Source of the DNA: Thermoanaerobaculia bacterium
GTDB lineage: Bacteria; Acidobacteriota; Thermoanaerobaculia; Multivoradales; JAHZIX01
DNA: 36,620 nt
Direction: 5' to 3'
NCBI GenBank assembly: GCA_027069135.1
Contig: JALXFE010000576.1
Location: 1 to 36,620, forward strand
A program made the translations under genes and the position numbers. Under the pieces are notes generated by a model. The model made no database searches and was not told where the DNA came from. It was given only the letters and a program-made list of their open reading frames with translations. Below are positions 16,237-24,400 of the stretch, in pieces. How positions within the stretch are numbered: position 1 is the first letter of the stretch; every line of letters begins with the position of its first letter.

Positions 16237-16314
16237 GAGATAAGGGTCGACTTTCGGAGGCGTTGGGTTCCTGGAGGACCGCGGTGCGGCGCATCGAGGG
16301 GCGAGCTTACCGGC

Positions 16315-16860
16315 TCAGCGGTTTCTTGAAAAGAGCCCAGCGAGGCCTTTCGGAGGGGTACGAGCCGCCGTCTGCTGCATTTCCTCGATGGACCGAGGCC
16401 GCTCCCCGCCCCGGGCCTGCTCCGCCAGGAGCTTCTGCCGCTGCTTCAGGTTTTCAACGAGAAAATCGCGCACACCACGGAGCATTCCCTTCCGGCTGAG
16501 GCGGCCGACAAGGCGACCGTCCTCAACCACCGGAAGGGTGGGAAAATTGCAACAGAGAAATTGCTCAGCGGTCTGGAAGATATCCATATCCGGCTCCAGG
16601 ACCACCCGCACAACCGACATATAATCCGCCACCGTGCCAGACTTAAAGACGTCTTCGTAGGCCGACGTCGACAGGACCCGGAGGCAGTCTTTCTCGGTCA
16701 GCATTCCTAGGAGCTGGTCGTCGAGATCCACCACCGCCGCCGCCGCCACCTCTCGCTCCACCAGCTGATCGATAGCATCGAGGATGTCGAGCTCCGGCTT
16801 CAGGACGAGCCTCGAGGTGGTCATAAGCTCTGCGGCGGTTGGGATGCTGTGGCTGATCAT
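16315..16860 (-). CDS. Tandem CBS-domain protein
   Basis: A 181-aa soluble protein consisting of a CBS pair. The first CBS repeat spans about residues 8-65 (LMTTSRLVLKPELDILDAIDQL to LLGMLTEKDCLRVL) and the second about 75-130 (VADYMSVVRVVLEPDMDIFQTA to LVGRLSRKGMLRGV). CBS pairs bind adenine nucleotides and act as energy or redox sensors; no effector domain is attached. The C-terminal 45 residues are a charged tail. ATG 16860 is preferred, with GGGGGAG eight bases upstream, over an in-frame TTG at 16866. It lies upstream of trpS on the same strand. Confidence 0.9.
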   Translation of the reverse strand: MISHSIPTAAELMTTSRLVLKPELDILDAIDQLVEREVAAAAVVDLDDQLLGMLTEKDCLRVLSTSAYEDVFKSGTVADYMSVVRVVLEPDMDIFQTAEQFLCCNFPTLPVVEDGRLVGRLSRKGMLRGVRDFLVENLKQRQKLLAEQARGGERPRSIEEMQQTAARTPPKGLAGLFSRNR

Positions 16861-16944
16861 CGGCAAGCTCCCCCAGAAGGCTGCGCGGTTTTTCTTCTAT
16901 TGGGAGTCTAGCAGACGCCACCGGAGGTGCTCCTCAGGGACGCT

Positions 16945-19008
16945 TCAGCGCCTCTCCTCCAAGAAGGCTCGCAGGGCGCTCCACAGGAACTGTATCTTCT
17001 GCCGGCGATCCAGGAAGCCGGCCGTCGTGAGCTCGTGCAAGGATCGGTGTACACAGCCAAAGTACTGGTAGAAGCTTCCCCAGGGGGCGTCGAAGGAGCA
17101 GGGAATCTCCGGAAACACTAACCGCTCTCCCCGCTGGACTCGGTAGAGTCGGTTACGCACGCCCCCAGGCCAAAGAACTTCGACCGTAGCGGTGCGGGCT
17201 CCCCCCAGGCCAAAGTGAGCTTCGAGGCTGTGCTGAGAGAGGTGCGCAGAGCCCGCTACAACGGGGACCCGGGCCTCTGGGCCGCTCCCGGGAGTCGCCG
17301 CGACGATGGCCCCGATGCCATCCCGGTTGACCCGACCGAGGCTCGTTATATCGACGGTGCCCAAGGTCTCGATGCTGATGCTGCCGTTGGTATTGCCGAG
17401 GTTCCGTTCCACCGTCACAGTGCCCGGGCCGTAGTCGACTCCGCTCCAGACCAGGCCGTCCGGAGTCGGGATGAATACACTCGTGAAGAAAGCCGTGGCG
17501 TCGAAATCTGTGCCGTAGCCGACAGGCATGGGCACCAGCGGAAGGGCCGGCGGCACCGAGAGATTCGAGGCCGTCACCAGATCCGGAAATCCGTCTCGAT
17601 CCAAGTCACCGGAGGCTACACCCCGCACGTTGCGCGCGACATAATCCCCGCGCAAGGCCGCACTATCCACCGTGAAAGAGGCGGAACATCCGTCGTTGAG
17701 GAGAATCGCCCCGGGGTTGTCCGCAAGAAGCAGCGTGATCAGGTCCATGCCGCCGAAATAGGCTAGGTCCTGATCCCCGTCGTTGTCGAAATCCTGAACC
17801 GCATTCCCCCAGCCGAAGACCGAGGACACGGAAGTCCCCAGGCCAGGATCTGAAAAGGTGCCGTCCCCGTGACCCAGAAGCCAGCGGGTCGCCTGGTCCT
17901 CGAGGGCGTAGGGCAGGCCCAAGACGGAAAAGCCGTAATCCCCAAAGTTCGATCCCAACATATCGAGGGCGCCATCGCAGTTCAGATCCCCGAAGGAAAG
18001 CCCCATCCAACTGCCGGCGGAGGTGGGGCCCGTGAGAACCGGCGTGTCAGAAAAATGGCCTGTGCCGTCATTGAGGAGCACGTGAACATAGCCGATATCA
18101 AAGCCACCGCGAAAGGCCACGGGAATCGGACCCTGATCGTCCGCGGTGACCAGGTCAACGTCACCGTCCTGGTCGACGTCGACCAAGGCCAAAGCCCAGG
18201 TAGCGGTCCGCCCTTCGGCTACCGGAGGCAGCGCGGCCAGCTCGCGAATTCCGGAAATCACGCTGACGTCCTCGAAGGTCAGGCCTCCGAGATTGCGAAA
18301 AAGTTGATTCGGATGGATCTCTTCGAACATGAAATCGAAGGGGTTCGGCGGTGCCGCGAAGTCGAAGAGGTTGCCGACCGCCGCGTCCAGAAGGCCGTCC
18401 CCGTCGACATCCCCCAGAGTGCAGCCCACCGAGCCCAGATCTCCCCCGCTGAGCCCGGAGCCCGGAACCTCTACAAAGGATCCGTTGCCTAAATTCTCGA
18501 ACAGCCGGTTCGCCTCGTCACGGCCCAGGACCAGCAGGTCCTGATCCCCGTCGTTGTCCAAATCCCCCGCGCAGGCTCCCGTGGAGTCCTGGCTCTCGGC
18601 TCCTACTCCCGCCGCCGCGCCCACATCGACAAAAGTAAAGGTCCCGGCCTCCAGCTGATTCTCAAAGAGGCTATTCGCCGCCCCGGGTCCATTCGTAACG
18701 TAGAGATCCAGATCGCCATCGTCGTCGTAGTCGAAGACCACCACCCCCGGCAAGCCTTGGGGAACGGAGGGAAGCCCTGCCAGAGACGCCGGGGTCAGAG
18801 GTTCCAGCAACGACGCCTCCCGAACCGCCTGCACAGTCGCCGCCGTCACCGATGGGACTCGCTCATAGACCAAGCCCGACGCCGGATCCGCGGCGATGTT
18901 TTCGAAACTGACTCCTGCTGACACTTCGACGGCCTCGACCAGAAAAATCATTGGAAGAATCAACGCGGCCACCAACTGCGCGCGAAAAGAAAGGTTCACG
19001 GCCCTCAT
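16945..19008 (-). CDS. Secreted FG-GAP/VCBS repeat protein with ASPIC/UnbV domain
   Basis: A 687-aa exported protein that starts at ATG 19008 behind GAGGAG. A Sec signal peptide covers about 1-30. From about residue 75 to 545 there are many FG-GAP/VCBS repeats with calcium-binding-like loops, for example DYDDDGDLDLYVTNG, DLDNDGDQDLLVLG, DVDGDGLLDAAVGN, DVDQDGDVDLVTAD and DFDNDGDQDLAYFG, expected to form a beta-propeller. The C-terminal part (about 570-640) is an ASPIC/UnbV domain, ending HFGLGGARTATVEVLWPGG. The last 45 residues (from CSFDAPWGSFYQYFGC) are an extra tail with two cysteines. Such proteins are surface or secreted and usually of unknown ligand; no sorting signal is visible. Confidence 0.88.
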   Translation of the reverse strand: MRAVNLSFRAQLVAALILPMIFLVEAVEVSAGVSFENIAADPASGLVYERVPSVTAATVQAVREASLLEPLTPASLAGLPSVPQGLPGVVVFDYDDDGDLDLYVTNGPGAANSLFENQLEAGTFTFVDVGAAAGVGAESQDSTGACAGDLDNDGDQDLLVLGRDEANRLFENLGNGSFVEVPGSGLSGGDLGSVGCTLGDVDGDGLLDAAVGNLFDFAAPPNPFDFMFEEIHPNQLFRNLGGLTFEDVSVISGIRELAALPPVAEGRTATWALALVDVDQDGDVDLVTADDQGPIPVAFRGGFDIGYVHVLLNDGTGHFSDTPVLTGPTSAGSWMGLSFGDLNCDGALDMLGSNFGDYGFSVLGLPYALEDQATRWLLGHGDGTFSDPGLGTSVSSVFGWGNAVQDFDNDGDQDLAYFGGMDLITLLLADNPGAILLNDGCSASFTVDSAALRGDYVARNVRGVASGDLDRDGFPDLVTASNLSVPPALPLVPMPVGYGTDFDATAFFTSVFIPTPDGLVWSGVDYGPGTVTVERNLGNTNGSISIETLGTVDITSLGRVNRDGIGAIVAATPGSGPEARVPVVAGSAHLSQHSLEAHFGLGGARTATVEVLWPGGVRNRLYRVQRGERLVFPEIPCSFDAPWGSFYQYFGCVHRSLHELTTAGFLDRRQKIQFLWSALRAFLEERR

Positions 19009-19414
19009 AGGAATCTCCTCTCTGGAAGAATGCAACCAACATCTCAACTCGGGCCCCAGGGCTTGGAGCTCCCGGGACGGAGCCGGCAAAAGGAAAGGAA
19101 CGACCACCGGATATTATTTCATAAGACCGGAAATTCCCAAAGTGAAATTGTCTTGATCGATATAGGGAGACAAGGTTCCGGACGCCCACCGGCCACTTCT
19201 TTGCGGCGAGTCCCTCTTCGGTCTCAAACCTACCTAAATGGTAAGTAAAGAAACATGATTCGAGGTCGTCCCTTTTCTCTTCTGGGGCCCGGCCAAGGCC
19301 GGGAGACGATCCACAGGCTCTTTGAATCCCTGGCCGCCTTCAGGCGGGCTCGAAACCAGCCCGGGGCTTAAGTCCCGGCGGTGGGTTGAGGAGGAGCCGG
19401 AGGCCTCGCATCCC
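19009..19414. other. 406-bp gene-free region between FG-GAP and MOSC genes
   Basis: I see no credible coding sequence. The right half holds several strong palindromes: CCCGGCC-AA-GGCCGGG (19288-19303) and the cluster listed separately at 19334-19378. The left half is locally AT-richer (about 19100-19260) and probably carries the promoter of the FG-GAP gene, but no pair of boxes is convincing. Confidence 0.6.
19334..19378. repeat. Cluster of three abutting palindromes (REP-like or terminator)
   Basis: Three hairpins follow without gaps: CCGCC-TTCA-GGCGG (19334-19347), GGGCT/AGCCC (19346-19350 with 19358-19362), and CCGGGGCTTAAGTCCCGG (19361-19378), which is palindromic except for one G-T pair. 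It lies 37 bases downstream of the MOSC gene stop, so it could act as a terminator, but there is no T-run. Clusters of extragenic palindromes of this kind are often mobile REP-type elements (family knowledge). Confidence 0.6.
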
Positions 19415-20029
19415 CTAGCTGCCTGCCGACAGCTTCTTCGCGACGTCTCCCACCCGAATCACCCCGGATTGAACGACCCGGGCGTTGAGGCCCCGCAAGT
19501 GGAGGCCCTTGCCCCGGTCGGAGTTGACGAACTTCATGGCTTCGAGGCCGAATCGAGCGACAAACTTCTTGCAGCCGTTGTGGGGAACCTCGGTGATCTC
19601 GAGGGTGGCGGAGCCCAGGGACAGGCGGGTGCCCGGCGGAAGATTCTCCTCGCTGAGATCGAGATCCAGAAAAAGTTGGTCCCCAGCCAGAGCCCAACGC
19701 TCCTTGTTTTGGGCAACGAGGGCGATGACGCGGGAATTCATGATGTTGAGCTGCATCCCCGGATGGGAGGACCCATCGGCCGTCTTGGAGCTGCCTTTGG
19801 TCTTCCAATTGTCGCCCACAAGACCCACCTCTAAGTCCAGGAACCCCTCTTCCAGGATCTCTCGTTGATTCTCCGCCGGGCGTCGGACCAGCAACTCCAA
19901 GACCCCTTCGTCCTCAGGGGATTGGAGGATGGCCTCGAGGCCCGCTTCCAACGCTTCCGGACCGAGGTGTAGGGAGGCATCCTCCGGGGCTATTGCGGTA
20001 TTTTGATTCAAAGGCTCTGGATCTCTCAT
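19415..20029 (-). CDS. MOSC domain-containing protein
   Basis: A 204-aa soluble protein from ATG 20029 (MRDPEPLNQNTAIAPEDAS). The frame is open further upstream, but that part overlaps nqrM. The N-terminal 70 residues are an acidic helical segment with LVRRPAENQREIL. The MOSC core (about 70-200) includes DNWKTKGSS, the conserved-Cys segment VPHNGCKKFVARFG, and LRGLNARVVQSGVIRVGD. MOSC domains derive from the molybdenum-cofactor sulfurase C-terminus and the cysteine may bind sulfur or metal; small stand-alone members have no assigned substrate. It follows nqrM by 61 bases on the same strand and may be cotranscribed with apbE-nqrM. Confidence 0.87.
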   Translation of the reverse strand: MRDPEPLNQNTAIAPEDASLHLGPEALEAGLEAILQSPEDEGVLELLVRRPAENQREILEEGFLDLEVGLVGDNWKTKGSSKTADGSSHPGMQLNIMNSRVIALVAQNKERWALAGDQLFLDLDLSEENLPPGTRLSLGSATLEITEVPHNGCKKFVARFGLEAMKFVNSDRGKGLHLRGLNARVVQSGVIRVGDVAKKLSAGS

Positions 20030-20090
20030 CGACGGAACCTTCAACTTATTCTGGAAAGATAAGGACACTAGCAGCCCGTGGCAATGCGGT

Positions 20091-20276
20091 CTAGGATTGC
20101 GCGTCGTCCGGCAATTTGCAATTGCAATCACCACAGGTCATGGGCTCCCCGTCCGGACCGAGGACAGCCACGCCCCCACAGGAACCCCGCAGGGCCCGAT
20201 TGCTGAGGATGACCCCGACGGCCATTCCGATCATGGCGATTGAAAAAGCGACGATAACGAGTAGTAGCAAAGGCAT
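20091..20276 (-). CDS. nqrM: NqrM, Na+-NQR maturation protein
   Basis: A 61-aa single-pass membrane protein. An N-terminal helix (about 2-25, LLLLVIVAFSIAMIGMAVGVIL) is followed by R-G-S-C-G-G and a Cys cluster: C33, C48, C51 and C53. This is the DUF539/NqrM pattern. NqrM is required with ApbE for assembly of active Na+-translocating NADH:quinone reductase, probably by delivering iron to the NqrD/NqrE cysteines (established for Vibrio). AGGAGG stands six bases before ATG 20276. The gene lies 22 bases downstream of apbE, the usual partner, while the nqrA-F operon is about 6 kb away on the same strand. The spacer between C33 and C48 is slightly longer than I recall for Vibrio NqrM. Confidence 0.85.
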   Translation of the reverse strand: MPLLLLVIVAFSIAMIGMAVGVILSNRALRGSCGGVAVLGPDGEPMTCGDCNCKLPDDAQS

Positions 20277-20298
20277 GGCGTTCCTCCTCGTCGGGATT

Positions 20299-21378
20299 CT
20301 ATCCCGTCGCTGACATTCCGAATAGGGCTTTGAATCTGGGGGTCTCTTTGGCCGAGATGTCCCCGTCACCCTCGTAAACAAGGAAAAGGGCTGCCAAATT
20401 CTCTTCAACGGCCAAATCAAAGCCGGCCCGGGGACCGAGGACCAACAAGGCCGTGGCCCAGGCATCCGCCGAGGCACAATCCTCCGTCACGACACTCACG
20501 GAAGCTCCGGCATGTTCCACCGGTCGGCCGGTCTTCGGGTCGATCGTGTGGGAAAAGCGCTCACCGTCCACCTCATAGAAATTCCGGTAGTCGCCGGAGG
20601 TCGCGACCGCTTGGCCCGTCAGGGGTAACACGCGGTAGAGGCTGCGCCCCGCCGGCGTCGGTCCCTCAATACCGATCCGCCAGGGGCCGCCGCTAGGTGC
20701 CTCTCCGGCGGTGCGAACCTCCCCGCCGACCTCGACCATGAATCGGGAAACTCCGGATTCTTCGAGGACCCGGACCACCTGGTCCACCGCGTAGCCCTTG
20801 GCGATGGCGCTGAGATCGCCGACAACCTCCGGATCCCGCTTGAGGACTCCCTCCGGGACAAGCTCCAGAAGCTCGAATCCGATATGGGGAAGAATCCGCT
20901 CCAGCTCCTCCTGCGACGGCGGAACCGGCGGCACCCCTTCCGGCCCAAAGCCCCAAGCGTTGACCAACGGCCCCACCGTGATATCGAAAGCGCCACCGCT
21001 GCGCCGGCTGATCTCCCGAGCCAACCGGAACACCTCAAGGGACTCTTCCGAAAGCGCAAAGACCTCACTTCCCCGAAATCGGTTGAGTCGCGAAAGCTCC
21101 GAGTCCGCAAGATAGGTCGACATCCTTTGATTGACCGACCCCAAGGCTTCAATCACAGCGGTTTCCAGCCTCTCCTCCTCCGCTGCCGAAAGATCAGCAA
21201 CCACTTTGACGGTGTACGAGGTCCCCATGGTCGGACCTTGGAGTAGGGTCTCCTGCGCCGCTGGCACCCTGCAGCCGGCAAAGATCGCCTGGAGGCCGAG
21301 CAGCCCTACCAGGACGCTCTTACCGACTCCATTCCGGAGTTTTGTAGGTCTCGCCAGTCTTTTCGAAAGATTCTTCAC
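20299..21378 (-). CDS. apbE: FAD:protein FMN transferase ApbE (lipoprotein)
   Basis: A 359-aa flavin transferase that splits FAD and attaches FMN through a phosphoester to threonine in NqrB and NqrC. The N-terminus is a lipoprotein-type signal with LLGLQAIFAGC, so the enzyme is periplasmic and membrane-anchored. Core motifs are GTSYTVKV, MSTYLADSELSRLNR, GGAFDITVGPLVNAWGFG, DLSAIAKGYAVD, EVGGEVRTAG, ATSGDYRNFYE and the C-terminal SHTIDPKTGRP with a downstream A-D-A-W-A-T-A. The start is GTG 21378; no strong ribosome-binding site is seen, so a later start is possible, but it must keep the signal peptide. It directly precedes nqrM. Confidence 0.92.
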   Translation of the reverse strand: MKNLSKRLARPTKLRNGVGKSVLVGLLGLQAIFAGCRVPAAQETLLQGPTMGTSYTVKVVADLSAAEEERLETAVIEALGSVNQRMSTYLADSELSRLNRFRGSEVFALSEESLEVFRLAREISRRSGGAFDITVGPLVNAWGFGPEGVPPVPPSQEELERILPHIGFELLELVPEGVLKRDPEVVGDLSAIAKGYAVDQVVRVLEESGVSRFMVEVGGEVRTAGEAPSGGPWRIGIEGPTPAGRSLYRVLPLTGQAVATSGDYRNFYEVDGERFSHTIDPKTGRPVEHAGASVSVVTEDCASADAWATALLVLGPRAGFDLAVEENLAALFLVYEGDGDISAKETPRFKALFGMSATG

Positions 21379-21459
21379 GACCTGATGAGAGTAGCAGGCT
21401 GGGAGTAGGAAAGACTTTCCTCCGGCTATCTGACGCTCGGTTCTTCGCCTGTTTCGGCC

Positions 21460-24400
21460 TCACATCTCCACCTCCGTCCACGCCCTCCCCGTGGTGATGG
21501 CGCGGCCCTGCCAGACTTGACCGTCGGAGGCGACGACTTGGAGGCTCCAGGTTCCTGCGGGGATGGCTTTGATGACGGCGGTGCCGCCGGTGACCTTCCA
21601 CTCCCGCTGGGGCTGCCCCGTGCCGTCCACCGCCTCGAAGGGCACCCCCTGCGGATCTGCCAATCGTAGCGTCGCCAATAAGTTGGACTCCGAGAGGGCG
21701 AGGACCTGGACCCGCAGGCGACCGGCGTCCGGCAGAACCACTTCGAGGGTGGGGCCCGGCACCGTCGCGGGCACTCGCGTCGCCGCCCCGCCGGGCGTGC
21801 TGACAAGGAGATTCCAGGTCCCCGAAGGAACCGTGGGGAACCAGGCCGTGCCGCCCTCCAGGCCGATCCTCAGCTCCGAGAAGACCAGCTGGCCACCAGT
21901 ATCGAGAACCGTGAGGAGGAGGGATTCCGGAAATCGCCCGGAGGCCAGCCTTGCGCTGATCTCGATTCCTTCGGTTGCTTTGAGGGGGATCTCGAGGCCT
22001 TCGCGATCTTCGCCCCCCCGCACTTCCAGGAACCGCTCCGATGGAGCGTAGGAGTCCTTGCGGGCTTCCAGACGATAGCGACCGGGGGTCAGGCGGGCGA
22101 CATGGAAGGTCCCTTCTTCGCTGACCACCATCGACACCATGGACCCTGTATCTCCTCCGGGGAGGAGCTGCGTGAAGATGACCAAGGCCTCCGGGAGAGG
22201 ACGCGAGCCGTCCGCCGACACCACCCGCCCCGACACGGCCGCCGATTGGAGATCGACGCGGATCTCTCGGGGCCCGAACACGGAGACATCGCGGCTGTGG
22301 TTCAGCAGCTCCCGGGCGTTCGACACGGAGAGGCGATACCGGGCTGGCTCCAGGTCCTGCAGTTCGAAGACGCCCTGGTAATCCGTCACGACGGAACGCT
22401 CGGCCGCAATCCCCCGACCGGTGACGGTCACGGTGGTGTCCGGCAACGGACCGCCGTCATAGGTTACGACCCCGCGCAGGGAGACGCCGTCGAAGACCAG
22501 GTCCCGCTCGAGACGCTCGCCCCCTCGCCGCACAGCCACGCGGCGGGACGTCTCCCTCCGGCCCCCCTCGACGGACGCCGTGAGGAGCCAGCTCCCCTCC
22601 CCGAGGTCCGCCACTTCGAATCGCCCTTCGTGATCCAGCGTGCCGCGATGGACCACATCACCATCTGCGGCGAAGACCTCCGCTCCCATCAGCTCTTCGA
22701 ATTCCAACCCGAGGACCTGCCCGAAGACCGAGCTCCCGGCCTTCAGGACGATCTCCAGGCCCTCGACGGACTCACCGACAACCCTCAGAGCGCCCTCTCG
22801 GTGGGTGACGGCAAAACCCGGGGCCCGAGCTTCCAGGTCGTAGCCGCCATCCACCACCCCATAGACGACGAAGGCGCCATCCTCCTGGGTCAACGCTTCG
22901 AACCTCCGAGGATCCCGCCAATTCCGTCCTTCGAAGACCACCTGAGCGCCGGCAATGCCATCACCCTCATCCGTCAGAGCTCGGCCGGAAACGCTGAGCC
23001 CCCGCCGGAGAACCAACTCCAAGACATTCCCGCCGGCTTCGACGAAGAGCTTTTGATCCAGGCGTTCGAAACCCGGATGCTCGATGCGGAGGGTCTTGAG
23101 CCCGGTGGGGAGGCCGATGAGCCGAAAGGCACCCTCCACGTCCGAGACCGCGCGCTGGGAGGCCAGCCTGATCCTGGCTTCCGCCACCGGCTCGCCCCCT
23201 TCGTCGACCACACGGCCATCCAGGACAGAACCCCTCTCGAGGGTCAGGAGGACACCGTGGACCACTTTGCGGGGCGCGACGCTCACCCGCTTCGGATCGG
23301 ATGGTCGATAGCCGTCGGCGTCGGCATAGAGCTCCAGATCACCGGGGACCAGGCCGGAGAACCGGAACGATCCGGTCTCATCCGCCCGCGTCGACCGGGA
23401 AGCCTCCGCCCGACGCCCCGGGGGTTCCACCACTCCCACCTCCATCGGTGCTGCAGAGATCCCGATGCGAGCGCCCGGAACGGGCTTGCCGTCGGCGGAG
23501 ACCACTTTCCCTCGGAGCCCGGCGGCGGGCTCCAAGGCGATGGTCAAGGGGTGCTCCGACGGCGCTTCTACATCCCGAAGCACCGTCGGCAGGAAATCTT
23601 CATGGCGGACCTCGAGGAGAAAACGTCGACCGACTTCTAGGTCACCGATCTCGAACCTGCCCTTAGGCCCCGAGGCCCCCCGCACCGCCACGCCGCGAAA
23701 GGCGCGCCCGGGGGCTACCGACCGAGCCTCCTCCGTGTCCCTCAGGCGCAGCTCCGCATCTTCGACAGGCCGACCATCGAGATCGGTGATCCGACCCACA
23801 AGGGCAGCCCCGGGAACCAGGACAAGGGTTCCGAGATCTACCGGTTGGGTACTCGGAAGATCGGCGGCCGCCACTTCCACCCCCCGAACCTGCAGCGTAG
23901 AAAAGCCTTCAAAACTGGCTGCGATGTCCAGCCGCTGGCTCGGTAGCTCGGCGACCTCGAAGAAACCCTTCTCCCCCGTGAGGGCTTCGATCGCCCCACC
24001 CCGAGAATTCCCCGCCATACCGAAAGCGGCGATCCGTACCTTGGCCCCGGAAATCGGCCGGTCTTCTCCATCGACGACCCGTCCGACCCCCCGTCGGGAT
24101 CGCGCCAAGAGGATCCTTACCCTCATCGGGTCCTTCCGGGCAGCGCCCTCCAGCGAGACCTCCCGCGAGCCTACCGCGTAGCCTTCCTTGCGGGCTCTTA
24201 GGTCATACGCCGAGCCTGCCGCAAGGAGGGTGAGGTCGAAGCGCCCATCGGCGTCGCTCCAGGCCCGGCGGGTGACCGATCCGGACCCTCGAAGCCGAGC
24301 TTCGAGCCCCACACCGGATAGGGGGTTTCCCTCGACGTCGAAGACCTGGCCTCGGATCGACTCCGCAGACTCCAGGGCCAGAATCGGAGCCCTCCCATCG

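Noticed and set aside
22102-23640. 512-codon plus-strand open frame inside the giant gene
   Set aside because: It is rich in His, Pro, Gly and Arg without domain motifs, and is antisense to well-formed repeat modules.
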